Assembly (NCBI GenBank): GCA_014529385.2
Contig: CM043945.1
Location: 145,803,741 to 145,867,740 of the forward strand
Source of the DNA: Adiantum capillus-veneris
Lineage: Eukaryota; Streptophyta; Polypodiopsida; Polypodiales; Pteridaceae
Direction of reading: 5' to 3'
Length of the DNA stretch: 64,000 nucleotides
Made by a program: the position numbers and the translations under genes. The notes under the pieces are model-generated. The model was not told where the DNA came from, made no database searches, and saw only the letters and a program-made list of their open reading frames with translations. The number at the start of each line of letters is the position of its first letter. Within the stretch, counting starts at the first letter, position 1. This document shows, piece after piece, positions 36,851 to 48,599 of this stretch.

Positions 36851-37968
36851 GATAAGGGTAGGTGTGCAACATCTCAGCTCCAATCAGAGCAATCAAAGAC
36901 CTTAGACCAAGAGGAGTAGTTTTGAATGCATGGGTTGCATCAAGGGAGCGCCCATAATCTGCATCCCAACCACAACCTAATAAGAGGGGACGGCTAAAGA
37001 TCTCAAGGAGCTAGGCAACAAACCAAACCCCAAGCACAAGGAGCAGCAGCTCCAGCACGGTTGCATCAACAAAGCCCATCGATCAAGGGGGCGGTGAGCT
37101 CGTACAAACAACGTCTTTATAAGCTCAGGGCACTCCTCCACGCAACACAACAGAAAAGAAGTGTAGCATGTAGACAAAGACCAGAGAAGGCAAGGTAGAG
37201 TGTAGGATGTCATGGATGAGGTCATCCAGTCGATGATGCCAGGCAAGCGATAGCCCAAGCATGTCGGTGCTTTTTTCTCCCAATGCACGTTAGTTCTGAC
37301 GTTTCACAATAAATGACATAGTATTATTATTTGGTAAAATTTTTATTATTTTGGCATTTACCATCATTAAGAGCATGTTCACAATTAAGAGCATGTTCAC
37401 AGAAGGTTTTGATTGACTGGCAAGCAGCTAGTGTAAAATCAATTGGACACAAGAGTCAAGACTTTCATCTTGCCTTCGCGATGTCCTACATGATGTAGAA
37501 TTGATTCTATGAAAACCTTTTTTGTCTATTATTTATTGTAAAACAATGATTGGCACAGAACCCCCACAATTGTCATCCCACATGTTTATCTTTTTATCCA
37601 AGATATGTAAGGGAGTAGACATTGCCTCGACGAATACAATGACGCCAGCGGTAAGACCTTCCCTCACACATTATGCAAAGCCCATTTCCTTGTACATCAC
37701 TAATCATGAGGTTAACAGGTAAAACTAAACCCAAGGTTACCTAGAGTATACCAAAAACTCTAGGGTTTGGGCGTACACCAAAAATCCCGCATGATGGTAG
37801 CTCAAAACTAGCACCAACTTGTGAGAAAACCTAAAACTCACGGTTTACGAGTATACAAAAAACTCGTGGTTGAGAGCAAACCTAAAACTTTGTGTGCCAT
37901 AAAATGTGAGTCTAATTCTAGGGGGCCTTATGATAAAGCTTATGCCAAGTTTAGCTGAAGGAGACGAT

Positions 37969-38084
37969 TGTTGGGGTCAGCCCAACTTGGGCGGTCACTT
38001 GGGTGTGAACTCTCGTAAATGCCTTTATAAGGCTCATCAAAATAAAATGCAAACTCTCTCTTCAATTTGTGCAATATAGTGCAT

Positions 38085-38150
<66 letters not shown>

Positions 38151-38208
38151 GTCTGTGCGTGAGTGTGTGGGTTATAACTCTTGCCTATGTGCACTTTCGC
38201 ACTTTACA
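37969..38208 (+). repeat. 3' LTR of family-C element
   Basis: It starts TGTTGGGGTCAGCCC and contains a CT tract of about 60 bp at the same internal place as in the 5' LTR. It is preceded by a weak purine-rich tract, GAAGGAGACGA. Confidence 0.85.
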
Positions 38209-39989
38209 GATTATTAGTTTGGTTACTACTTTTTTCCATAAAACCTCTTGGTACATAATTTCTCAGCATATTTAATTAATATAGATCTAATGATAGCATT
38301 TTAATTTCCTTTGATGAGTCAAGTCTCTCTATAGTCCCAAATGCCATGTATAATGCACCATCTTAGTGCTTATTCTACTTTCTTCCATATCTTAAGATCT
38401 CAAAATTTTGCACCACCTTTTACAACATCTTCTTATACAACATTCCCCCAATTTAATATACTTGGTTTCATAAGTCAATGCTCATTTTAATTAATTTCTT
38501 TTGATTGACTCTCTTTGAAAATATTCCTAAGGGGATACGCTCAAGAAATTTTGCAACAAGGGAGAATGCTACTAACACTTTTCAATGGTAGGACTCTTTT
38601 ACTTGCCTACATTGTCTTATGAGTTGTGAAATCAACCTTGTCTAATGTTGTGGTTATACTTGCACTAAATGGAATTGCTTTTGAGATCATTCGTCGTTAA
38701 GCTACAACTACTCACATGAGCTAAGGTGCTTTGGATAGTGAGAGACAATTTGTAAGTCCTTGCTACTCAAACACACTCCAATTTTGTGTCAAACAACTAG
38801 TAAATGTTTTGTCTTACATGCCTTGTCTAGTCCATTGGTCACAAGCACACATATTCTTTGATTTAGGTGGTGTGTAAATGTTCATCTTGGTGTAGATTCA
38901 CCGATTTAGGCAACACAAATTAATCGTGAAGATTCACCAATTTAAGCAGCATGAGTGCAAATTTGTCAATTCAGGCAAGATACGAGTGTAGATTCAACGA
39001 TTTAGGCAGCACACGAATGCAGATGACAATTTAGGCAGCACACCAACAAATCACAAATTCACTATTGTAAACAATATAATTGCAGATTCGCCGATTTAGG
39101 TAGCACAAGTGAAGAGTTGTCAATTTAGTTAGCATGTGCTATTGGTGTCAATTCACCAATTTAGGCAACATCAATCACAAAATCATGTTGTAGAGGTTGG
39201 CCACCAAGACTTTGTCTATGATGATTTCCTCTTGTGACAGTGTTTATGGAATTGGACTGAAAATTTATGAGAATAGATGATTGAATGATGAGCGAGACCA
39301 ATGATATCATAGATATTTGTTCTAGTGGTATGGGACACTAGAATATGTAGTATGTGAATGATGACATGCATAAGAAAATTCAAATGTTTAAGCTTATGAT
39401 TTTTTTTATTTTAATATATGATATTTCTCACACATAATTTTAACCATTTTTTTGATAAGTATGGTTTGTAGATTATTATCTTAGTAATTGAGGTCAATTG
39501 CTTCCTAACAGAGAGGTATGTAATGAAAATTGATAAATATATGCTTATTGAAACTTGTAGGTGGCAAAAGCTTGCTCAATGTATAGACTGTGCTATAGGA
39601 TAACAAGTTTATGGACATTCTTTTATTACAGTGCTCTTTATGAGCAATGGTCTATATCGAGGTGGATATTTTGTAATCACTTTTGAGGATTTATCAATCT
39701 ATAAAGAAATACGTGCAAGAGGAAAATGCTCACTCTTGTACATGGGAAGATTGCATCCAGTGTGTGTGTTATTCTTCTCTCCTTCTCGTTGTTGCCAATG
39801 TAGCACTCCACTCTTGAAGGTGCATCCGCATGTGCTCCCTTGCTCTATCCCGCTCTCTACTTCTTTAAGGCAATGTATAACTTGATTATGGTACACGTGT
39901 TATTCACTAGGTATGCTGATCTATTAGTTTTATGGCCGGTTTGTATTATGTTATTTTTTGTATCTTGCAAGCCATTTGCGATTTTTGTC
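38209..39989. other. Non-coding stretch with a minisatellite
   Basis: AT-rich sequence without recognisable coding. 38890-39175 is a degenerate minisatellite (separate entry). 39420-39900 shows no family motif; its frames of 60-85 codons are weak. Confidence 0.55.
38890..39175. repeat. Degenerate minisatellite, GATTCACCGATTTAGGCA-like units
   Basis: Units such as AGATTCACCGATTTAGGCAA, AGATTCAACGATTTAGGCAG and AGATTCGCCGATTTAGGTAG recur about every 35-50 bases, with variable spacers often holding ACACGA or GCACAA. About seven recognisable units. Confidence 0.8.
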
Positions 39990-41140
39990 TATTGTTGACT
40001 AATGAGAACCTAGTAAAGGCGGGAGACTAAGAAGAGCCATACGTTACTCTAATAGATCATGGGTCAAAGATTAACCTCATGTCAAAGCATCTATGTCAAA
40101 AAGGCAAATGGCCAATTGATATAAATCATATATGGATGACTCATGTATCAAATAACTCATCATGGGAGCTATGTGGAGCTTATCCAAATGTAAGGGTGAC
40201 CATAGGGGATGTCCAAAATGACCAAAACTTCTCTATACAGGAAATGTCTATGTATCCTCCTATCCTTGGGCAGCAATAAATCACTACTACTCATATGGAA
40301 ACAACGTGATGAATGATGGATCAACTTATGTTAGGATAAGGAGTAGGGATGGGAAGCATGTGATTTTATTCCTTACTATTTGTGTGGATCATGAAGAAAA
40401 CCGTAACAGTCTTAGAGAGAAACCATTGCCAAAGGTAGGGGTTTCAGCTGTGTACCATTGTAGAGAAGCTTTGGTAAGTATGCTAAATGTCCAACCAATA
40501 GCAAAGGAAAAGGTAATGGTGATAACACAAGAACAATGAAAATTTCTTGCATCACACATATGCAACGGAGGTGTTTTCTATAGGTTTTGTAGGATTAATA
40601 GACTATGGATCTATCTCTTTTACGAAGTGTGAGGACTTGAAGTGGGGTGAATGACAACTTGCAAATAGTGTACAAAAAGGTTTGAGGAATAATGGGTTGC
40701 TAGAAGATGATGAATGCATTATAGGTTCTTTTAATGAGTTCTCATTTGTGGATACCGTGCAAGACTTGAAGTGTTTAGTGGATTGTGATTTGTGTATGGG
40801 AAATGAGGTTGTGAAAGTATGCTCCATAGAAATGTACAAAGTGCATTTCAAAATTCTTGAGGGATTGCCAAGTACAAGTGGAGACCAAGTACAAGTTTGT
40901 GGCAAAGAAAGTGAAACTCGTGGCATTACCTCTACCAAAGAACTACAACAACAAGACGGAACAAGCTCATTTGCAGCCTAGTTTTTGTGACCCAATAAAG
41001 ATTTGTCATAAGTTTACGTAGGATTCTTTGAAGGAGTTGAAGCTTTGTCACAGGGATTGTTTGTAAACAAATATGTCTTAAAAAGATATTGTAAAGACCA
41101 ATATTTTGAATATACACTTCAGCTAAATAGTCTGTTTTCT
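39990..41140 (+). mobile_element. Old Ty3-like fragment, protease and linker region
   Basis: DHGSKINLMS (about 40062-40091) followed by VRVTIGDV and YPPILGQQ is the pattern of a Ty3-type protease. SRDGKHVILFLT and the following segments to 41140 agree with the protease-to-RT linker of the same type of element. LTRs and the remaining pol were not found in this orientation. It has many breaks (more than five) and is old. Confidence 0.65.
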
Positions 41141-41639
41141 CTTCAAACTCAATGATAAATCACAATATTTGGTTGAATCCTCGTTTGTGGAGATGTCCAT
41201 TAAGAGATATTTTAATTACTCATACATTTTTTGTTGGCTCTCAATGTAGACACTCCCTATGGTGAGAAAGGAATAACATCTTCACTCCACCTAGGCACCA
41301 TTTGTATGTTGAAAAGATATGAATGATGTAGATGATCATCCACTCCAATGGGTGCTTCTCCTTGCATCGTTCATGAAAGGTGATAAGCCCTCTCATGGGT
41401 TGTTTCCACTTTTATGACTACTTTAAAATTGAATTCGCACAATATATAATAAATCACCAAACAATATGATATATCCTATGCTGTAGGATAGTTTTATTAG
41501 GTAAAGCTTGATGATCTACAAAAAAATATGAAATGCCTAGAAAGTTAGTCTCAAAACTTCTTTACTATTTATATCATACCTAATCCTTCTCTTTACATAG
41601 TGGTGTAGTTACTTTTAGCATTATTCATTTGATGAGTAC

Positions 41640-42450
41640 CATAAAATATGGGAAAATTTGTATTTCCACCACCTGGTTGAGTTAGTATGCATCAATTAGT
41701 ATATGCTAATGCATTGATGTGGACATTAAAAAATCTTTGTCTAACCAGGATTTTCCAAGATTGGAGTAGAAATTAAAAAGTTCTTAACTTTTTGAAAATA
41801 TTTCTCACATTCTTCTCTCCAATCAAAGTTTGTAATCAATTGGTAAAGAGATTTAGCAACTATTCAGGCATGTAGATGAATTATCAATACTATCCACACC
41901 AATGGCCCATAAAAGGTTGTACCTCTTTCACTATCATAGGTTTATGTAATTCCATAATCACCTTAATTTTCTCCAAATCCATGAAAATGTTATTTTTAGA
42001 CACTATGTGGATAAGGTCTCACCTTGTCTTTCCATGAAGACACATTTTTTAGTGTTAAAGCAGATTCTAAAGGTTTTTTACTTCTTGGATACTTTCCATA
42101 GATACTCTATATGATCTTCTCTCGACAAAGAATAAACACACGGGTCATCCATGAAAATTTCTAAGAATGTTTGCAGATACTATTGGAATGCATGGCTCAT
42201 TTGTTTCTAAAAGGTCATTGATACGTTAATTAAGCCAAATGGCATAAGTCTATATGCATATATACCCCATTTAGTGCTAAAGTCCATTTTATGTTGATCC
42301 TTAGGCTTGATTGACAACTAATTGTATCAAAAGAAGCCATCAAAGAAGTTGTAAACTTCTTTGCTAGCTACTCTTTTTCCCTGAGGATTCACCATGAGAA
42401 ACTTATTGTCCCACACGTAAGTGCAAGGGAAGGGGCTTCTTTGGGAGTTT
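41640..42450 (-). mobile_element. Old Ty3-like reverse transcriptase fragment, antisense
   Basis: On the minus strand, GVYAYRLMPFGL-like and FLEIFMDD-type segments (about 42150-42260) mark a decayed reverse transcriptase, with an RNase H-proximal stretch toward 41640. It is heavily broken (around ten breaks). It lies opposite to the protease fragment next to it, so the two come from separate insertions or from an inversion. Confidence 0.5.
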
Positions 42451-42879
42451 ATATAAGCATATAAGTTAAGAGTGGGTCCCTAATAATTTCTCTTTCATTA
42501 CTAAAATATAAGGGAGGTGGGTTGTGATATATACTTCAAGGGGGAAATAAGGGGTGTTAGGGAGTAGTGGACGATATTGATAATATACATATAGATATAC
42601 AAACCGAGGCTATTTAATAGTAAACAAGCCAACTATTGATATTGAATTACATGTGGTTTCCCTATTACATGTCCCTATAAAGAGAATAAAACCAATATGA
42701 TTGAGGTGCTGACTTTAAAAATGTAACTTGTATGGCATCAAGTTTGATTTTTTAAAACTTGAAGGTGAAATATTATACAAAATCTTATATATAAGTTAGA
42801 GGCATAAAACTACATATCGTATAAGTGTAGAAAAAAAGATCCTTTTTTCTAGTTAACACCTACTATCCTCAACAGCATG

Positions 42880-43110
42880 ATGGGTGTCATAATGAGTATG
42901 CTAGTTAGCATATGGTCTGTGCTAGTTAGCATGCCTTGTGTTCTACCTAGCCTATAGAGTTACGTGGTAAACACAAGATATATGCTAACTAACACTCTTT
43001 ATGCTAGTTAATATATGTTGTTGCAAGCACATTAGGATGTTGATTGTGCTATTTAACACTATGATTTGTTTTCATGAAATTGTTGGATGTCCTAGTTAGC
43101 AATCTAAATA
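42880..43110. repeat. Small palindrome cluster (GCTAGTTAGC type)
   Basis: Several variants of the palindromic unit (ATGCTAGTTAGCAT, TGCTAGTTAGCATG, ATGCTAACTAACA) lie just upstream of an inferred 3' splice site at 43134. They belong to the same family as the larger arrays at 45.4, 53.2 and 61 kb. Confidence 0.75.
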
Positions 43111-43134
43111 CTGATCATCATTTAATTGTTGCAG

Positions 43135-45006
43135 GTTGAGTTCATTCGTAGATTCAAGGAGAAACATCCAGATTGCAAGATTGGCATGAGAATGTTTGAG
43201 ATGTTGAAGCCATTCTTTTGTAGGCGGCTGAGGGATAGATGCACATCGTATTGCGAATACCATGTGCAAATGTCTTTTTTGAAGGACACACTGAACCACA
43301 TGTGCTCTCATGCTTTTGGGCTGCATAGAGTAGGTTGTGACTGTATATGCAGTATTTGTGCCCCAGGTGAGAACATTAGCAAGGGTTTCTTGGCTTCACA
43401 TCACACGTTCAAAGGTGTCACACATATGTGGGAGCCTGTTCTCTGTCCAAAGCCCGCAGATGCAGTTTTCCATAGAAGGGAATGCCTGATGGGAGAGTGT
43501 TTGACATGTGGAGTGAATAGCTTGGAATTATGTTGCTTGGAGACAGCAAAGCCAGGTAATAGTATTAATGTGAAAGTATTTGCATATGTACAAGCTCAAG
43601 ACAAGCATGGAAATAGTAACAAAAGAATAGATCTTTTGCACAAAGAAATGCAGTGCTGGGAGTTTCTTCAACTCTTGAAGACCAAGTTGGAGCTCTTTAT
43701 CACTCATTACTATGTGGCTTGATGGCAAGAACAACAATTCAAGAATTGCCTTCTTCAATTTTTGGACAATTCGTCGTGTCAGTTGTTGATTTTGCAGATA
43801 ATTATGCCTTCAAGGAACAAAATGAGATTCAGTCAATGCATTGGCACTCTAGTCAAGTAACCATTTTTGTACACATAACATACTACCATAGGGCAGGGAG
43901 GTAGTCAAAACCATCCACTTCTTCATATCAGGTGACAAGGTGCATGACACGATGTTCGTGCAACACTGCTTCATGCTACACCGTAACTGGTTACAACAAG
44001 AGGGTGTCACTCCTAAGGAACATTGGGTGTGGTCTGATGGTGCGGTCTCACAGTTCAAGGCAGCCATGCATTTTTACTTCGTTGCAAGATATGGTGGACT
44101 CACAGAGATGGGGATGATCTGGTTCTTCTTTGGATCAAAGCACGACAAGGGAGAGCATGATGGTGCATGAGCAGTTGTGAAAAGAACCTTGACCCATGAA
44201 CAGCTAAAACCTAATGGAGCTATTTTACGGTGTGCAGGTGATGTGGTTGCTTATTGCCAAGCCAACCTATCGTCGCAGGGAGCACCTTCACACTATTCTT
44301 TAAAAGAAAGGGAATGTGCCCGTGTGTTCTGGGAGGTTAAAGAGGGGGAATCAAATAGGGAGGTGAAGTGGAATTATGCCACTGTGGAAAAAACTCACTC
44401 TCTGCATGCTTTTCATGGTCACAACCCTGGGGATCCAACTACCCTTGCAACAAGAACCTTGGCATGCTTCTGTGATGCATGCATGCACAGAAGATGGAAC
44501 CTCTACGTCAATAAAGCTCACATGCAGCCTTGGGATTATCATACTCTACTGCCATTACCTAATGAGGTTGTGTTAGATTCTGAGCATGAAGATGAAGCAA
44601 CCACCTACGATGACTTCACATACGAAGGTCATCAGGATGTGTTGAGTAGCACTCTAATTGCTGGCAACACATTTGCTTAAATCGAGATGCTTCGACCAAC
44701 GTCGAGGATGTGGATTTCTACCTGGTCAAGTGTGTTACAACAAAGGGGAAGGTGGAGAAGGGGTACCTTGATGAGTGGAGCAATGCAGTTGATAGAGGCT
44801 CATATGTTGTGCAAGGTCTGTATTATGAGCAATTGGATGCATACACCTTCAAGTTAGACCACAAGCAGCCCATCGTCCACGTACTTTCACATCTGGTACG
44901 ATGTATCAAAATACCCATGGAGCACATCCCAAGGAGACAGCAGATGTACACAATCAATCCAGAAAGCTATGAAGAAATCTATAATAGCATTCCCTTCAGC
45001 TTTTAA
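43135..45006 (+). pseudogene. DDE-like transposase pseudogene of an unnamed plant/animal family
   Basis: The coding starts right after TTGCAG at 43134, so an upstream exon is likely. The order is a Cys-rich N-terminal part (CRRLRDRCTSYC, GCDCICSIC, ECLTCG, about 43200-43530), then DFADNYAFKEQNEIQSMHW (43788 onward), HFFISGDKVHD, WVWSDGAVSQFKAA (about 44027-44068), FFGSKHDKGEHDGA and VVKRTLTHEQL, a second Cys cluster (CFCDACMHRR) and a C-terminal domain ending NSIPFSF. The conserved acidic residues in DFADNY, WSDG and EHDG could form a DDE-type site (inference). I recall similar hypothetical proteins in seedless plants and invertebrates but know no family name. Breaks: TGA at 43720, frame changes near 43760, 43900 and 44678, TGA at 44168. 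Confidence 0.7.
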
Positions 45007-45246
45007 GTTGTAATCACTGCATCTTCAATATACTTCTTTCTTGGAGATAATGCAATTTTATCAAAAACTTGGGTATCGCCTGTTTCTTATGTCTCTTGTG
45101 AAGTTTAAGAGAGATCATTTCTACAACCTGTCTCATTAAACATAGAGGATCTAAGCTCATCAAGAAAATGTAGAACTCTAGATAGGTGATCAAACAAGCT
45201 CAAAGTCTAGCTCCTTTGGTCTCTTACAATTTACGCTTTTATCAAC

Positions 45247-45396
45247 AGGACTCCATATGGTTTGGGCAGGTAGCCCACAAATATAAATGGAAAATGTAAA
45301 AGAAGGCACACCCAGCTTATAAGAAAGGCATCAGGGTTTGGAAAGATTTGTACAAAGAAGGCCAGTGGCTTGCACATTATGATAATAAGAAGGTAT
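45247..45396 (+). pseudogene. Exon-like block, unknown domain
   Basis: The sequence between ATCAACAG (acceptor-like, ending 45246) and GTATGC (donor-like, 45397) reads DSIWFGQVAHKYKWKM, one TAA stop, then KKAHPAYKKGIRVWKDL and QWLAHYDNKK. The composition (Trp/Lys/Tyr-rich) looks like real protein and not chance. It lies downstream of the stop of the transposase-like gene and may belong to it or to another gene. The palindrome array begins exactly at the inferred donor. No family was recognised. Confidence 0.45.
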
Positions 45397-47100
45397 GCTA
45401 ATTGTGTTCTGTGGGTATGCTAGTTAGCATAAATGTTATGCTAATTAGCACACTGTTAATGCTAGTTAGCATACACAATGTTATAATTAGCATACCTTTT
45501 GTTGGTTTCAAGGAGAAGAGATGGAAGCTTCCTGTATACTGTGTATGCTAATGCTAATTAGCATAAACTTATATGTGCTAGTTAGCATAACTTTGCTATT
45601 TTTCAAGGAGAAGAGATGGCAGCTTTCTGTATACTGATTAGTACACTATGTTGTGAGTGGAATGCTAATTAGCATACTATTTATGCCAACTGGCATTAAA
45701 AATATGCTAATTAGCATACCCTTACTGGTTTAGGGAAGAAGAGATGGTAGCTTTTTGTATATTGTGTATGCTAATTAGCATACCTTTGTTGGTTTCAAGG
45801 AGAAGAGATGGCTGCTTTCAGTTCACTGTGTATTCTAATTAGCATACTGTTTATGCCAAGTCACTGTGTATTCTAATTAGCATACTGTTTATGCCACTTG
45901 GCATAAACAGTATGGTAATTCTAATTCACTGTGTATTCTAATTAGCATACTGTTTATGCCACTTGGCATAAACAATATGGTAATTAGCATACCTTTGCTG
46001 GTTTTAAGGAGAAGAGATGACAGCTCTCTGTATACTGTGTGGTCTAATTCGCATACTATGCTGTGAGTGAAAGTTAGCACAAACAAAAATGCACAGTATG
46101 CTAATTGAAGGTATGCTAATTAGCATACTATGTATGCTAATAAGCATACTGTTTTTGCCAATTGGCATAAACAGTATGCTAATAAGCATATCTTTGCTGG
46201 TTTCAAGGAGAAGAGATGACAGGTCTCTGCATCCTATGTATGCTAATTAGCATACTGTTTATGCCAATTCGGATTCTGTGGGTATGCTAATTATCATAGT
46301 TAACTGGCATAAACAGTATGCTAATTAGCATAGGTTTGCTATTTTCAAGGAGAAGGGATGGAAGCTTTGTGTATACTGTGTATGCTAATTAGCATACTGT
46401 CTATGCCAGTAAGCATAGACAATATGCTAATTAGCATACCTTTGCTTGTTTTAAGGAGAAGAGATAACACCTCTCTGTATATTGTGAATGATAATAAGCA
46501 TATTATGTATGCTAATTAGCATACTGTATGCTGGTTTCAAGAAGGGATGGCAGCTTTCTATATACTGTGTATGCTAATTAGCATACTATGCTATGAGTGG
46601 AAGTTAGCAAAAACAAAAATCCACAATATGCTAATTGAAGGAATGCTAATTAGCATACCATGTATGCTAATTAGCGGATTGTTTATTCCAGTTGGCATAG
46701 ACTGTATGCTGATTAGCATACCATAACTGGTTTCAAGGAAAAAACATGGCAGCTTCCTATATACTATATATGCTAATTAGCATACTATGGTATGTTAATT
46801 AGAATGTATGCTAATTAGCGTATTGTTTATTCCAGTTGGTATAGACTGTATGCTGATTAGCATACCATTGCTGGTTTCAAGGAGAAAACATGGCAGCTTC
46901 CTATATACTATATATGCTAATTAGCATACTATGAGTGAAAGTTAGCACAAAAAAAAATGCTCAGTATGCTAATTAGAATGTATTTTAATTAGCTACTGTG
47001 AGTATGCTAATTAGCATACTATTTTGGCCGTGTTAGCATAAACAGTCTGCTAACTAGCACAAACATTATGCTAATTAGCATACCTTTGCTGATTTCCAAC
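45397..47100. repeat. Palindrome array with higher-order units
   Basis: Dozens of copies of TATGCTAATTAGCATA and variants. About eleven copies of a linker resembling AAGGAGAAGAGATGGCAGCT lie between them at 100-200-bp spacing. Longer nested hairpins occur, for example around 46145-46190, where GCATACTGTT and AACAGTATGC arms surround TGCCAATTGGCA. It lies between a plus-strand donor-like site and the 3' end of the minus-strand phosphatase-like gene. Confidence 0.92.
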
Positions 47101-47269
47101 GAGAATATATACAAATTCAATGTTTACAAGACGCCAACAGTAGACATAGTATTGTCTTCAAAAAAAGAATAGTACAAGATTTGATCATTACTATCTGAAG
47201 TGAATGTCGGAATAGTTACAAACATTGGAAAGGCAATTTACAAATTTCCCTCATAATGTTAAAAAACTG

Positions 47270-48410
47270 CAGAGAGCCTCATACTCCAGATAAGATCGTG
47301 GTTTAGCGCGCTTGTACACTTGCTTTTGCCCAATGTCCATTTTCTTCTTTGTTTGCTGAGATTTTGGGTCTTTCTCTCTTTCTTCTTCTTGCTGAGATTT
47401 TGGTTCTTGCAACTCTCTTTCTTCTTCTTCTTGCTGCTTCTCTAATTTTTCCCTCTGTAGCCTCTCTCTCTTTTATGTCTTTCAACTTCTTCATCAGCCT
47501 CCCTTTGTCTCCTACGCTACGCATGGCTTCATTACAATGGACCTCGTTGCACCGGTGCATTTCTGATTCCAACTTCCTGATCACTTGTTGTGAAAAAAAA
47601 ATCTGGGGCAGTATCAAACGCATTTTTAGTTGTATACACTGAACGATCCTTTGATTGCATCCATAGGAACAGCCAGCTACTCAAAGTATCTATCAAGAAG
47701 TTTTGCCACTGTTCTTTGGTCTGGTCCTCTATCTTAGGAGTAACAAGCCAGCTTCCTTCAGGGTTTTGGAACACTTTGTACATACCATCGTCAATAATTA
47801 GACTTTTTTGGGGCCCAAAGCTGCAGTTCTTTCAAAAAAATCTCAAATCCTTTAAGAATACATGCTTATTATATATCTGCCAAGGCTGGCCACTACAATG
47901 ACTCTGTGTAAAAACACCTCTCAGCTTAGCCCGCTTCTCTTTGAATATTGTTTCTAATATTGCATGCACTTTAGGTGCCATGCTGGTGCTCCATATATAC
48001 ACATGGAAAAATCGGAGGCACCAATCCAAAAATTTGTGGCTGTCTCTGCGACAAAATACATACATTCCCTTGCATGTTTAGGGGGAATGTCACTGTGCAT
48101 TGGCTCTACAACTTGAACAAGCAGGCCATTTAAATCAAGAATCAAAGCGCGCCCCTCATCTAGCAATGGATTTCGCACGCATATTGGGTCTGGCAGTGCA
48201 TACCACTCAACAAAAATAACTTCCCCCAAGGGATGAACATAACTGAAGTACTCATTAATTTTTGTTAAGCCTTTAAGATAGCTAGCCAGGCGCTTCTCAA
48301 TCTCGATTTTTTCTTTCTGTAGCTGTCTAGCCTTGGCAATACGCCGCTTTTGTATGGTTTTGCATGCAATGGCATAATTCAAATCATGCAGGGTAACTAA
48401 CTACAATTTC
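47270..48410 (-). pseudogene. FCP1/NIF-like phosphatase domain, decayed
   Basis: Minus-strand coding from an acceptor-like TTGTAG near 48405. It has a basic helix (QKRRIAKARQLQKEKIEIEK), then GRALILDLNGLLVQVV, the plant variant (DLNGLL) of the DxDGT motif of haloacid-dehalogenase phosphatases. YVFCRRDSHKFLDWCL, HVYIWSTSMAPKV, GVFTQSHC, VFLKDLRFF, IIDDGMYKVFQNP and SWLVTPKIEDQ follow in family order, then an Arg/Lys-rich tail. Members are thought to dephosphorylate proteins such as RNA polymerase II tail; activity with the Asn change is doubtful. Breaks: a frame change near 48060, TGA after DLRFF (about 47833) and a frame change at an A-run near 47595. Confidence 0.85.
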
Positions 48411-48599
48411 TCTTACCCTATGACACAGAAATGGTATCGAATAATGACATCATAAAGGATAAGAAAAAACTATTGAACTGTTGCACAGTAAAATAATATT
48501 GAAAAGAGTTTTGCCATTATAAATATCTAGAGAGATACATGCCACGGGGTGTGGAGCTTGCTAACACTACATAACTTGGACACAAAAGGGAACAGATTC

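Noticed and set aside
40603-40938. 111-codon minus-strand frame
   Set aside because: Opposite strand of the old Ty3-like fragment; no recognisable domain.
45397-47100. CRISPR-like look of the palindrome array (repeat plus spacers)
   Set aside because: Repeat spacing varies widely, spacers are themselves repeated, there are no cas genes and the window is plant DNA.
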